In this document: in pieces, positions 1 through 8,682 of the stretch
Numbering within the stretch: the stretch's first letter is position 1
Layout: each line of letters starts with the position of its first letter
Assembly (NCBI GenBank): GCA_902826025.1
Contig: CADEDH010000014.1
Span: forward strand, 1-55,642
DNA: 55,642 bases
Source of the DNA: an uncultured Actinomycetes bacterium
GTDB lineage: Bacteria; Actinomycetota; Acidimicrobiia; Acidimicrobiales; SZUA-35
Reading direction: 5' to 3'
Notes under the pieces: generated by a model
What the model was told of the DNA's origin: nothing
The model's database searches: none
What the model saw: only the letters and a program-made list of their open reading frames with translations
Made by a program: the position numbers and the translations under genes

Positions 1-54
1 GGGCCCCTGGTAGCGTGGCGGTCAGACCCCATGTGGGAACGGAGGGGGATGTCG

Positions 55-1362
55 ATGGGAACCGCGGACCGGGTTCCGGCCAGTTTGGCGCGCCCGGCAT
101 TGGGTTGGGCTCGCCGTCGGGGGGCGGCGTGGCTGGAGCCGGCCACACCGGCGGCGCTACGGCGCCTGGCGGTGCTGCTCGTGGCGGGGGCCGTGGTGGC
201 GGCCGTGGTGAGCGGCACCGGAGCAGCCGCCCGGGTGTCGGCGGTTCGTCAGGCTGAGCAGCGGCTGGCCGCCCTGACCGTCGCTACCACCGACCTCTAT
301 CAGGCGCTGGCCGAGGCCGACGCCCAGGCCACCACCGGGTTCCTGACGGCGGGGCGGGAACCGCCTGAGGTGCGGGCGGCCTACGACCGCAGTATCGAGC
401 AGGCGGCCCGGGAGCTCGCCGACGCCGGCCGGTTGGCCAGCCCGGAAGCAGCCGATGCGGTGGCCGTGATCGCCACCCAGCTTCCGGTCTACGCCGGGCT
501 GGTGGAAGCGGCCCGCACCTACAACCGCAGCGGCTTGCCGCTCGGGCTGAGCTATCTGACCGATGCTTCGACGCTGATGCAGGCCACCATCCTGCCGGCG
601 GCCGCTGACCTGCGGGCCGATGCCCGGGGCGAGCTCGACCGGGCCTACCGGCGGGCCGCCACGTCGCCGGTGCCGGTGGTGGTGCTGGGCTTCGGCCTCC
701 TGGTGGTTCTGGCCGACGTGTCACGCCAAGAACGGCGCCGAACCAATCGGCTACTCAACTCCGGGCTGGTGGCAGGGGCCTGTGCGGTGCTGGCCGCCAC
801 GGGCTGGTGGTTAGCCGCCTGGTGGTCGGTGGGCTCCGCCTTGGACGATGCCCGGGGCCACACCGCCGCCGTGACCAGCCTCGACGATGCCCGGGTGACG
901 GCCCTCCAGGCCCGCAGCGATGAGAACCTGGCGCTGGTCGCCCGCAGCGGCGGCACCGGCACCACGTCATTCGACAGTCGGATCGAACAGATCGGTGACG
1001 CCGACAGCGGTCTGCTGGCGGCAGCGGCCAGGGCGGGGGTGGACATCGGCCCGGTGACGGTCGCCGTCGAGGGTTGGGTCGAGGCCCATCGCGAGCTGGT
1101 GGCGGCCGACGGCACAGGGGCCTATGCCGACGCCGTCGCTTCGGCCACCGGTCCGGGTCAGGATCAGAGCGCGGGTGCCTTCAGTCGGGTCGAGGAGACG
1201 CTCACCGCCCTCGCTTCCACCAAGCAGGAGGCGCTGGTGGCGGCGACCAGGCGGGCGGCGGTGCGCCAGCGGCTGCTCGTGGTGGGGCCGGTGGTGCTGT
1301 TGGCGATCGGGGCGTCGGGTGCGCTGGTAGGGGTCAACCGGCGGCTGGCGGAGTACCGATGA
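55..1362 (+). CDS. GlnX-like membrane sensor protein
   Basis: Membrane protein of about 435 residues with four hydrophobic segments, near residues 38-60, 207-223, 238-258 and 407-428. They enclose two extracytoplasmic helical domains rich in Ala, Glu, Asp and Arg. This is the layout of mycobacterial GlnX, a four-helix-bundle sensor that works with GlnH to sense amino acids. Its stop overlaps the start of the binding-protein gene (ATGA), so the two are translationally coupled and the context supports the call. ATG at 55 is preferred because GGAGGGGG lies at 41-48; ATG at 31 and 49 are in frame. A TAGCGT box at 11-16 may be the promoter. The assignment rests on topology and neighbour, not on a signature motif. 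Confidence 0.68.
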   Translation: MGTADRVPASLARPALGWARRRGAAWLEPATPAALRRLAVLLVAGAVVAAVVSGTGAAARVSAVRQAEQRLAALTVATTDLYQALAEADAQATTGFLTAGREPPEVRAAYDRSIEQAARELADAGRLASPEAADAVAVIATQLPVYAGLVEAARTYNRSGLPLGLSYLTDASTLMQATILPAAADLRADARGELDRAYRRAATSPVPVVVLGFGLLVVLADVSRQERRRTNRLLNSGLVAGACAVLAATGWWLAAWWSVGSALDDARGHTAAVTSLDDARVTALQARSDENLALVARSGGTGTTSFDSRIEQIGDADSGLLAAAARAGVDIGPVTVAVEGWVEAHRELVAADGTGAYADAVASATGPGQDQSAGAFSRVEETLTALASTKQEALVAATRRAAVRQRLLVVGPVVLLAIGASGALVGVNRRLAEYR

Positions 1363-2417
1363 TGGCCGGCGGTGAGTCGCAGCCAGCGGGGCCGGCTCCC
1401 GACGCTCAACGGGCGAAAGTGCTCCGTCGTCTCAACACAGGGCGGCCGCTGGTTGCACTGATCGCAGCCGTGCTGGCGGCGCTGGCGGCTGCGGCGCTCG
1501 TGCCCGACGTCGGCCCTGCGTCATCCAGCGACAGCGGCGCCGACACGACCGTTGCGGCTGGCCCTGCCGCAGCGGCGCCGGCCCCCTGCACTGAGATCAG
1601 AGACAGCCTCCGTCCAGATGGCCCGCTGCCGGCGCCTGGAGCTCTGCTGGCCCCGGGGGCCCTGCCGCCGGGCTCAGCGCTGGCCGACATCGTCGCCCGG
1701 GGCCGGCTCGTCGTCGGGGTGGATCAGCGCAAGTTCCTGATCGGCTACCGGAATCCGCAGACCGGTGCCCTGGAGGGCAGCGACATCGACGTGGTGCGGA
1801 TGATCGCCGAAGCCCTGTTCGGCAGTCCGGAGCGGGTGCAGTACATCGTGCTCGACGTGGCCGACCGGGTGCCGGCCATCCAGGAGAAGCGGGTGGACCT
1901 GGTGGTCAACAGCTTCGCCGTCACCTGCGAGCGGCAACGCTCCGTCGAGTTCTCGGTGCCCTACATCCGGGCCTCGGCCCGGCTCCTGGTCCCGGTGGGG
2001 TCGGGTGTGGCGGAGGTGGAGGATCTGGCCGGCGGCACCGTGTGCACGTCGAGGGGCTCCACCACCGAGGCCGTGTTGAAGCAGCTCCCGCTCGGGCTCG
2101 ACGTGCTCACCCGGTCCAACCTGGCCGATTGCATGGTGGATCTGCATCAGGGGCGGGCCGGGGCCGTCGCCAGCGACGAGGTGCTGTTGGCCGGGTTGGC
2201 GGCCCAGGACCCCCAGACGGAGGTGGTGGGCCCGAGCCTGCTGGCCACCGACTACGCCGTGGGAGCGAGCCCCGAAGCCCCCGACCTGGTGCGCTTCGTC
2301 AACGCCGTGCTCGAGCAGGCCCGGACCGACGGGACTCTGGCCGCCAGCGCCCAACGATGGCTGGCCGGAGCGATCGACCCGGTGCCCGAACCCCCGGCGC
2401 CCCTCTACCGGGACTGA
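1359..2417 (+). CDS. GlnH-like amino-acid-binding protein (SBP_bac_3)
   Basis: Protein of 352 residues with one N-terminal hydrophobic segment (about 31-48), a proline/alanine linker, and a family 3 solute-binding domain from about residue 100. Typical segments are GRLVVGVDQRKFLIGYRNP, EGSDIDVVRMIAEALFG and VNSFAVTCERQRSVEFSVPY. No lipobox cysteine follows the hydrophobic segment, so a signal anchor is more likely than a lipoprotein. No ABC permease or ATPase gene is nearby; with the overlapping GlnX-like gene upstream this points to sensing, as for mycobacterial GlnH with PknG. Starts at 1359 and 1362 are both possible; 1359 overlaps the previous stop. The ligand, probably Asp/Glu/Asn-like, is inferred. 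Confidence 0.8.
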   Translation: MMAGGESQPAGPAPDAQRAKVLRRLNTGRPLVALIAAVLAALAAAALVPDVGPASSSDSGADTTVAAGPAAAAPAPCTEIRDSLRPDGPLPAPGALLAPGALPPGSALADIVARGRLVVGVDQRKFLIGYRNPQTGALEGSDIDVVRMIAEALFGSPERVQYIVLDVADRVPAIQEKRVDLVVNSFAVTCERQRSVEFSVPYIRASARLLVPVGSGVAEVEDLAGGTVCTSRGSTTEAVLKQLPLGLDVLTRSNLADCMVDLHQGRAGAVASDEVLLAGLAAQDPQTEVVGPSLLATDYAVGASPEAPDLVRFVNAVLEQARTDGTLAASAQRWLAGAIDPVPEPPAPLYRD

Positions 2418-2547
2418 CGAGCGCGGTGCGGGCGGCCAGCCAGCCGACGAACGCCCGGCCGGCCATGGAGCCCGTGCTCAGCTCAGCCTCCTGGCCTGTC
2501 CGATGATTGACCATCGTTGAAGTGCTGGGTGTAGCGTTGGCCGTTCT

Positions 2548-3825
2548 GTGGAACCGGGACTGGGTGGAGGCCTGAGCGAGGCGACGGGAAGCTCGGAGTT
2601 GGACTGGTCGGTGTTCGAGGACCCCGAACGACTCGTGTTTCTGAGATCGTTGGACGAGGATGACGCCGCCGACTCGGAGTCACTTCAGAGTGTGGCCCGG
2701 GTCGCAGCAATCGCCAGCGGCAGTCGTTACGCCCAGGTGTCGCTCGTCGGCACTACCCAGTTCGTGCCGGCCGTTCATGGAGTCACCTACAGCCCCGCCG
2801 AGCAGCACAGCCCCATTCGCGACAGCCTGTGCTCGGTCACGATGGCCTCCGGTGGCGTTCTCCGCATAGATGATGCCCGGCGTCATCACTGGACACGGCA
2901 CCTGCCCCCGGTGACCACGGGCCGAGTGGGGTCCTATCTCGGCGTTCCGCTCCGAGACCCGGCCGGCCGGCCGATCGGTGCGCTGTGCGTGTTCGACTCC
3001 GAGCCGCGATCGTGGCGCCATCAGGACGAGGCGTTGCTCAGCGACTTGGCCCAGCTGCTGACCAAGGAGCTGCATCTGCTCGCCGCTCTCGAGACGGCGA
3101 CGATCAGCGAGATCCGACTACGCAACGTCATCCGGGAGCTCGTCAACCAGCCGAAGCTCGGCTCCGGGTCGTCCCTCCGGGCCAGAGCCCATTACTCGTT
3201 CCCGGCCGGTGAACCCGCTGGGGGCGACTGGATCGACTGGATCGAGTTGCCCGACCGTATCGCCTTCTCCATCGGTGACGTGGCTGGTCACGGACTCGCT
3301 TCGATCGTTGTCATGGAGGAGCTCCGCCACGCCCTTCGCGCCTACGCAATCGACAGCATCGGCCCAACGGATGCGATCGTGAAGACAAGTGAGCTGCTAC
3401 GCCAGATCCGTCCCGGAGAGATGGCCACCGCAATCAAGGCCGATTTCGACCCGGTCAGCGGGCGGACACGGTTCGCTGTCGCCGGGCACCCTCCGCCGAT
3501 CCTCCTTCGGCAAGGCACCGCCGTCCTGGTGCCCGTGCAGCCCGCACCCCCGCTGGGCGTCCTGACCGATGCTCCATCGATCACCGAGGTGACGCTCGAA
3601 CCGGGTGACCGGCTCCTCGTGTACACCGACGGCGTCTTCGAACGCCCAAACGAGTCGATCGACACCGGCCTCCAACGTCTTCTCACGGCGATGGAACGAC
3701 ACAACGCCACTTCCGAGATCGAGGACGCAGTCGAAGCGATCCTCAACGAAACGGTTCTCGAACTGCACGACGACGCTTGCCTTTTGCTGATCGAGCGTCC
3801 AAGCGGAAGCGCCGGTCAGCGATAG
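2548..3825 (+). CDS. GAF domain / SpoIIE-type PP2C serine phosphatase (RsbU-like)
   Basis: Protein of 425 residues. Residues about 25-180 form a GAF domain (LGVPLRDPAGRPIGALCVFD) and residues about 185-418 a SpoIIE-type PP2C phosphatase. The metal-binding Asp motifs are visible: PAGGDWIDW, FSIGDVAGHGLAS, LLVYTDGVFERP and HDDACLLLI. Such proteins dephosphorylate anti-sigma-factor antagonists in partner-switching cascades; no antagonist or anti-sigma gene lies beside it. It follows the glnX/glnH pair after 130 bp, where mycobacteria carry pknG. GTG at 2548 lies 11 bases after the end of a TAGCGT box (2532-2537); no clear ribosome binding site is seen, so the start is uncertain. Confidence 0.88.
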   Translation: MEPGLGGGLSEATGSSELDWSVFEDPERLVFLRSLDEDDAADSESLQSVARVAAIASGSRYAQVSLVGTTQFVPAVHGVTYSPAEQHSPIRDSLCSVTMASGGVLRIDDARRHHWTRHLPPVTTGRVGSYLGVPLRDPAGRPIGALCVFDSEPRSWRHQDEALLSDLAQLLTKELHLLAALETATISEIRLRNVIRELVNQPKLGSGSSLRARAHYSFPAGEPAGGDWIDWIELPDRIAFSIGDVAGHGLASIVVMEELRHALRAYAIDSIGPTDAIVKTSELLRQIRPGEMATAIKADFDPVSGRTRFAVAGHPPPILLRQGTAVLVPVQPAPPLGVLTDAPSITEVTLEPGDRLLVYTDGVFERPNESIDTGLQRLLTAMERHNATSEIEDAVEAILNETVLELHDDACLLLIERPSGSAGQR

Positions 3826-4137
3826 TCTGCGGTTCGGCCCCACTGGGGCATGCGGACAATCGCCGGGGTGGTGGACCTCGGTCAATTGGCCAGCCCGATG
3901 GTGAGGGTTGGTGGCGCCCCTCGGCCGGCGGGTACACGCTGCCAACCCGGTATCGACCCGGTTCCTCTACCTCGTTCGCCGAGGACCGGCCATGCGCCGG
4001 CGAAGGTGTACAGCACCTCCTGGGCCTGGTCGACAGCGGGAGTGAAGGGCCAAAATAGCCGGAGAATCCGGGCCCCCGAGCAGGGCAGCCGTCGAGCTAG
4101 TGGATCCGTCTGCAGCCCTGCCCGGACGGGGTTGGGG
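3826..4137. other. Intergenic region, no convincing gene
   Basis: About 310 bp. An imperfect inverted repeat built from TTCGCCG and CGGCGAA lies at about 3976-4006. Open frames here show no recognisable domain or good ribosome binding site. Confidence 0.4.
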
Positions 4138-4467
4138 TCAACTAATCAGGTCTTGATCGAGCACCGTGACGGTCAAGACGCGGGCGGATTCTGCCTTCTT
4201 GGAGAAGCCCTGGCCTGGTTGGCCGTTGCCTTCAGTCCAGGACGTGGCCCTGAGTGCTGGCGGTGGCGTGGGAGTCTGGTTCGGTTCCAGGTGCAGGGTG
4301 TCGAGCGTTGGTTGGTCATTGCCCTCAGTCCAGGTCCTGGGCGTTGGAGTTGGCGTGTTCCGCTCCCCTAGCCCAGGGATGATGTCACTGGAGCTGGCCG
4401 TAGCGACGATGGCGAGCCCGAGGCCAAGAGCGGCGATCGGTCGGCGGATGGGGTGCGTGGTGGTCAT
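4138..4467 (-). CDS. Small putative secreted protein with repeated WTEGN motif
   Basis: A possible 109-residue product that I do not recognise. Its N terminus looks like a signal peptide: RRP followed by a hydrophobic stretch ending near ATASSS, residues 8-28. The mature part contains two copies of (T/S)WTEGN(D/G)QP separated by a Thr/Pro-rich spacer, which shows as a DNA-level direct repeat near 4217-4247 and 4311-4341. No strong ribosome binding site precedes the ATG. It lies in the low-GC accessory stretch. It could be a non-coding repeat region; the signal peptide and the preserved reading frame of the repeat favour a gene. Confidence 0.42.
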   Translation of the reverse strand: MTTTHPIRRPIAALGLGLAIVATASSSDIIPGLGERNTPTPTPRTWTEGNDQPTLDTLHLEPNQTPTPPPALRATSWTEGNGQPGQGFSKKAESARVLTVTVLDQDLIS

Positions 4468-4898
4468 GCTCGGATCGTTGGGTATGGCGGCGTGATGTGG
4501 ATCGGGGATGTCACCGGAGAGGTTGAGCCCCGCTAAGGGGTGACCCTGAAGGGAGCGTCAAGGAGCCCGGCGGATCGGGAACCGAGGTTGCCCTCCGATC
4601 GGCCGCTGTGCATAGCCATGGCTAGTCAAGTGGGGGGCGCTCTCAAGCGTGATAGCGGTCTTGCTGTGCCCGACGCCTGATGAACCGCCTACGCCCGCCA
4701 TCCGACGCCGCTCGACAATGACCACCTGGGTGTGTGCCCCGCACCGCCGGTACAGCTGACGACAAGAATCAGACTCCGCTGCCCTGCGGTCGTTGTGAAC
4801 CGGATGGGGACCTTGGCCGTAGAGGCTGATGCCGGGTGTGTGTCTCCCTCGACTCTTCCCGGAGTCAACCTCGACTATTGAGATTTGGAGAAACGACA
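4468..4898. other. Intergenic region and leader of the RTX gene
   Basis: About 430 bp with no confident gene. The end is the leader of the next gene: an inverted repeat GACT..AGTC at about 4848-4865 and the ribosome binding site TTGGAGAAA at 4885-4893. A minus-strand frame through this stretch has no recognisable domain. Confidence 0.4.
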
Positions 4899-5456
4899 AT
4901 GGCAACCATCACTCACCGATTGGTCACGGGCGCAGCGACTGTGCTTGTGGGCCTGGTCTCGGCCACCGCGGCGTCAGCCACCGTAGACCCCAACCCCCCC
5001 AGCCCCGGCGACCTATCTATCCCCCAGGTCCCGGTCATCGATCCCTGTCTCCAGCCCGGGCCTGGCAGCCTCAATGTCCCGCCTGGTGGTGTCCCGTTCT
5101 ACGGCGGTCCCGGTGACGACGTGATCATCGGAACCAATGGTGACGACATCATCTACGGCGGCGACGGCGATGACGTGATCTGCGGTCGTGGCGGGATCGA
5201 CGTCATCCATGGTGATGACGACAACGACTACATCGACGGTGGAGTCGTCGCTGACCAGCTCTACGGCGACGCTGGCGACGACACGATCCTCGGTGACGAC
5301 GGTGCCGACAACATCAACGGCGGCACCGAGAACGACACCCTCTGGGGTGGAAACGGGCCCGACGGCTTCTACTGCGGCAACGGCGTTGACATAGCTATCG
5401 GTGGCAACGGCGCCGACTATCAGCTTCCCAACGACGTCTGCGAAACGGGGCCGTGA
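4899..5456 (+). CDS. Secreted RTX-type calcium-binding repeat protein
   Basis: Protein of 185 residues. Residues 1-29 are a signal peptide ending ATAASA, followed by a short Pro-rich segment. From about residue 68 there are six or seven RTX nonapeptide-like repeats of the GGxGxDxI type: GGPGDDVIIG, GGDGDDVICG, GDAGDDTILG and related units. Such repeats bind calcium and fold into a parallel beta-roll in secreted proteins. No enzymatic domain is present, so the product is essentially a short beta-roll. ATG at 4899 follows TTGGAGAAA. A perfect hairpin follows the stop. A second RTX gene begins at the far end of the window. The function beyond calcium binding is unknown. Confidence 0.82.
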   Translation: MATITHRLVTGAATVLVGLVSATAASATVDPNPPSPGDLSIPQVPVIDPCLQPGPGSLNVPPGGVPFYGGPGDDVIIGTNGDDIIYGGDGDDVICGRGGIDVIHGDDDNDYIDGGVVADQLYGDAGDDTILGDDGADNINGGTENDTLWGGNGPDGFYCGNGVDIAIGGNGADYQLPNDVCETGP

Positions 5457-5475
5457 AGCTCCTCGGATGCCTGCA

Positions 5476-5504
5476 GGGCACCCTGCCCGGTGGGCAGGGT
5501 GCCC
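5476..5504 (+). terminator. Terminator hairpin after the RTX gene
   Basis: A perfect 13-bp stem, GGGCACCCTGCCC, with a 3-nt loop and the exact complement, starts 20 bp after the stop codon. No T-tract follows. Confidence 0.75.
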
Positions 5505-5829
5505 CAAGGACTAGCAGCCTCCGGCGCTTGGTGTTCACCTATATGACGGGCTTTGCATGGCCGACGGTTAGGTGGCGCTGAGTGCCGGCGCAGGATCACC
5601 GGCACGACGCCACCAGCAAAGGCCCTGGCTTTCCGAGCGGGCCGGTGGCGTCGTTCCACCCGGTGACGATGCGGCTCGAGGTCGATCCCGAGGTCGGCTT
5701 CAAGCCGGGGAGTAACGGCAGCACCAGAAGCCCTTGGCCCCTAGCGAGCCGGCCTCGTCCCCATCCTGAGGCCGTTGCCGGGTCGGTGACCTCCTGCCTA
5801 CCCAGGTGGAGGCCGGTCGGTTTGGGTGA
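5505..5829. other. Intergenic region without a clear gene
   Basis: About 325 bp. A short inverted repeat, GTGCCGG..CCGGCAC, lies at about 5582-5606. Nothing here resembles a known domain. Confidence 0.4.
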
Positions 5830-6327
5830 TCAGGCGCCGGAGACGTGCATGGGGTCGACTACTTCGTCGAAGTCGAAGAGGTCGGCTCGTCCGGCGCAGC
5901 AGCAGCAGTAGCAGTAGCACATCAGGGCGCCGAGATTGCCTACCTCGAACTTGTAGCGTGCTCCGGCGGGGATGAACATCCAATCTCCTGCGGTGAGTTC
6001 GGTACCTTCGTAGATGATGGATCCGCCGGCGATGAATCGGATGCCGTCGCCTTCGTCGTGGCTGTGCTCATCGACGGAGGCTCCGGGGGCTGCGACAGTA
6101 ATGAACATCTGTGATGCTCGGTCGAGCATGACCGGCAGCTGCCACTTCGTGAAGCCACCGGGGATGTTGGTTACGGTGAGCATCTCTTGAGCTTTGGCCG
6201 CTCTAGGGTCTCTCGACGTGAGCACGGTGCTGAGTTTCTCGAGTCCGGATTTGGCGGCAGCGGCCTTCAGGCGACGGACACCCTCATCGAACTTGACTTG
6301 ATTCGGATCGAATCCAGTGGAGGTCAT
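5830..6327 (-). CDS. Cupin-domain protein with C-terminal poly-cysteine run
   Basis: Protein of 165 residues. An alpha-helical N terminus is followed by a single cupin barrel at about residues 60-145, with the metal-ligand-like motif DEHSHDEGDGIRFIAGG and the second cupin motif GDWMFIPAGARYKFEV. Directly after the barrel comes MCYCYCCCCAGR: six cysteines within eight residues, encoded by a run of TGC/TAC triplets at about 5897-5922. The tail is acidic (DLFDFDEVVDPMH). There is no signal peptide, so it is probably cytoplasmic. AAGAGGGGA lies just upstream of the ATG. The ligand is unknown; the cysteine run could bind metal or simply be a microsatellite expansion. Confidence 0.8.
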   Translation of the reverse strand: MTSTGFDPNQVKFDEGVRRLKAAAAKSGLEKLSTVLTSRDPRAAKAQEMLTVTNIPGGFTKWQLPVMLDRASQMFITVAAPGASVDEHSHDEGDGIRFIAGGSIIYEGTELTAGDWMFIPAGARYKFEVGNLGALMCYCYCCCCAGRADLFDFDEVVDPMHVSGA

Positions 6328-6770
6328 GGCAGTTCCCCTCTTGTGAGCGATGGTTCGCTGCTAGAGAGCGTGGAGTCACCTGCGCGATACATGGTGGTTC
6401 ACCATGGGAGTCTTCCGCCAGGCGTTTCCTTCGCCGTCTCGGGCTACGCCGCCGTCAAGGTGAGGGCCACGATGGCGACGACGCAGGAGACGATGCTGGC
6501 GATTTCAGCGGTGATCGTGAGCTACTTCCGCCAGTTCATGCCGCCACCGCCTGACGGTCGTGGTGCGTGACGTCTCTGGTTTCTGCTAGGGGTAGATCTC
6601 CCAGCGTTGACGTCCGTCGGGGAACCGGCGGCGCCGGATCTCGATATGGACTGGCCCGGCCTGAGGTCAGCCACCTGGGTTGTCGGGCGGCTGCGCCTGT
6701 CGGGCAGGGAGCTGCACTGCGTGGTTGCGCTCGTCAATAGCGGATCGGCGCATATGCAGATTGCGCATAT
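6328..6770. other. Intergenic region without a clear gene
   Basis: About 440 bp between two minus-strand genes. Short frames exist on both strands, including a 32-codon plus-strand frame starting at 6472, but none has a good ribosome binding site or a domain. Confidence 0.4.
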
Positions 6771-7649
6771 TCATTGGGGCAGTGAGGTGGTGGTCGAGGG
6801 TGCCGCCGTGATCCGAGTGGTTGGGCTTGTTGGTGGCTCCGTGAGCTGGGTGCTGGGGCTCGTTGGTGCCGCCGTGATCCGAGTGGTTGGGCTTGTTGGT
6901 GGCACCGTGACCTGAGTGGTTGGGCTCGGTGCTGGTGTCGCGGTCGGCGACGTGGGGGTTGTCGGAACAGGCACAGGCGACGGTGGGGCAGTCGCGGGGG
7001 TTGCTGTGGAAGCGGAACGCCAGCGGAACCGTCCGTCGGCATAGGGGACCCCGGCGGCGTTGGATGAGGCGCAGATCATGGGAAGGCCGGTTGATGTGAC
7101 CCCGGCGGCGCCCTCTGAGGCACAGAACGACCCGGATCGAACGGTGCTGCTCGGAGCGGCTGATGCCAGCGCGGGAGCCGTTGGAGACGCGAGCGTGGGA
7201 GTGGTCGTGGAGGTTCCGACGACGATTACCGCTGGCCTCATCCCGGTTGACGTAGCTGTGTCAGCGCGATCGCCGGCTTGCGGGGTCGAAACGGGTGCCT
7301 GGTCGCCTCCAGATGCTGCACCGGGATCAGTGGCGACCGGGGCTGCTGGCGCAGGACTCGTGGTGCTCGGCAGGGTCGAGCTGGTCCTAGCGGAAGGCAA
7401 CGTGGTCGTGCCGGATGCGTTGCTGATCGCCGCTGCGGCGAGGGTCAACACAGCGAAGGTGGTAGTTCCCCCTGCTAGCCACCAGCGCCTGAGGGATCGT
7501 CTCGGAAGTTGACCGGCGCCGGCTGCAAAGGGACCGGGGTAAGACAGTTGCTGGGGGAGGGGTCGTGTCGCTGTCCACTGCTGACCATCCCAGAACGAGG
7601 CACCGGACTCGTCAGCATGTCTGTACCAGCCCTGTCGCCGAGGCTTCAT
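6771..7649 (-). CDS. DUF2510 membrane protein with repetitive Thr/Pro-rich tail
   Basis: Protein of 292 residues. An N-terminal DUF2510 domain (GWYRHADESGASFWDGQQW, residues 6-24) is followed by a transmembrane segment at about 58-78. A long Thr/Ser/Pro/Ala linker comes next, then a small two-cysteine module around residues 172-210 (SFCASEGAAGVTSTGLPMIC ... GRFRWR). The tail repeats PPTSPTTRITAAP-like units, encoded by two identical 38-bp DNA copies. The N terminus should be cytoplasmic and the rest outside the membrane. TACGAT at 7658-7663 ends nine bases before the ATG, suggesting a near-leaderless transcript. Tail length may vary between strains. No function can be assigned. Confidence 0.78.
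   Translation of the reverse strand: MKPRRQGWYRHADESGASFWDGQQWTATRPLPQQLSYPGPFAAGAGQLPRRSLRRWWLAGGTTTFAVLTLAAAAISNASGTTTLPSARTSSTLPSTTSPAPAAPVATDPGAASGGDQAPVSTPQAGDRADTATSTGMRPAVIVVGTSTTTPTLASPTAPALASAAPSSTVRSGSFCASEGAAGVTSTGLPMICASSNAAGVPYADGRFRWRSASTATPATAPPSPVPVPTTPTSPTATPAPSPTTQVTVPPTSPTTRITAAPTSPSTQLTEPPTSPTTRITAAPSTTTSLPQ
6799..6902. repeat. In-frame direct repeats in the DUF2510 gene tail
   Basis: Two identical 38-bp copies, at 6799-6836 and 6865-6902, are spaced 66 bp (22 codons) apart. Degenerate copies lie on both sides. They encode PTSPTTRITAAP-type units. Confidence 0.85.
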
Positions 7650-7812
7650 CGTCAGTTATCGTACCGCCGCGACCCGCCCAGTCTTGGTTGAGGGCAACAG
7701 GCTGCGCGACATAGCGGTGGCCTAGCGCCTACCCAGCGGGGGCCTTTTGTATCTATACGGTCTGGCTCTTCTCAGTGTGTCGAGGGACGCGCACGTAAGG
7801 AAGGACGGGCCA

Positions 7813-8682
7813 GTGGCGGACGAAGTGAAGGTAGGGGACAAGCTGTTCCCGAGCCTCCCCTACGAGATGAGCGAGATCGAGAGGGCGTTGGTCGCTGCGC
7901 CAGTTGGGACTGACCTAAAGTTGATTCGCATGAGGCTGAGGCGAAGCCGTAGCCCGAGCCCTTGTCTCACGACAGCGGGTCGCCAGGCTCTATATCGGAT
8001 CGCGGTAGCGGTTCTCTTGCTATTGGGGGCCGCAGCATGCTCGGTGCCAAGTACCGAACGTGCGGTCGGGGCAGAGGAGCCAGTGGTAGATGACGGCAGC
8101 TCCTCCACCGCACTGGCAACCGAGACTGGCGATTCGCTCCAGGGGGATCTGGGCACTTCAGCAACCGATCCTAAGGCGACCATCGTCAAGCTGAGTGATC
8201 TCGTTCCCGATCGGCTAATCGGGGCTGAGCGTCAGCTCAAGGATCCCTCTCTAGAAAAAGTGGTAGGTAGCAACTTCCTCCTCGAACTAGCCTGGGGCGA
8301 GGTTACCGACAAGTGGAAGACAGCTCAGATAGTTGATCTGATTGACAAAGCAATGAGCTGCATCTACGAAGTTGAAGCGGGATCTGTCGGGATCTATGGC
8401 GCCAGAGAACCTGGGCCCAGGGTGGTGGCTGTAGGGGTCATCATTCCGGAGCGACTTGCGTCGGTCAGCTTCGCGTTATGTGCTGCCCGTAAGGCAGCTG
8501 ACGTCCTGGGTGGCCCTCTAGGCTTTGAACCAAAGGCTTGCGCCAGCGTGTACCAAACCGAGACCCAGAGTGGCAGTGCCTTTGTCGCCTTTGCCGTAGC
8601 CGGCAAGTTCGATACCGACTCCGACCCTTGCGCGGAGGTCTGCGCTGAGCTACCCGGCTGCGTCGAATCCAAGGAAGGGTGA
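7813..8682 (+). CDS. Hypothetical membrane-anchored or lipoprotein
   Basis: I do not recognise the family. From GTG 7813 the product has 289 residues. A 39-residue polar segment is followed by RMRLRRSRS, a hydrophobic stretch and a lipobox-like LLGAAAC. A linker and a C-terminal domain (about 120-289) with several cysteines follow. GTG 7813 is favoured by AAGGAAGGA just upstream and by GC-rich third codon positions between 7813 and 7929. The alternative, ATG 7930, would give a textbook 250-residue lipoprotein and has TAAAGT at 7916-7921. Either way the C-terminal domain is outside the membrane. GC content is lower than in flanking housekeeping genes. Confidence 0.65.
   Translation: MADEVKVGDKLFPSLPYEMSEIERALVAAPVGTDLKLIRMRLRRSRSPSPCLTTAGRQALYRIAVAVLLLLGAAACSVPSTERAVGAEEPVVDDGSSSTALATETGDSLQGDLGTSATDPKATIVKLSDLVPDRLIGAERQLKDPSLEKVVGSNFLLELAWGEVTDKWKTAQIVDLIDKAMSCIYEVEAGSVGIYGAREPGPRVVAVGVIIPERLASVSFALCAARKAADVLGGPLGFEPKACASVYQTETQSGSAFVAFAVAGKFDTDSDPCAEVCAELPGCVESKEG

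Noticed and set aside
3850..4371. Plus-strand 173-codon frame after the phosphatase
   Set aside because: No recognisable domain, no ribosome binding site, Trp/Arg/Pro-rich antiframe character.
4558..4905. Minus-strand 115-codon frame with a vaguely P-loop-like GVGGSSGVGHSKTAI
   Set aside because: No lysine in the P-loop position, no Walker B, no ribosome binding site, and it overlaps the RTX leader.
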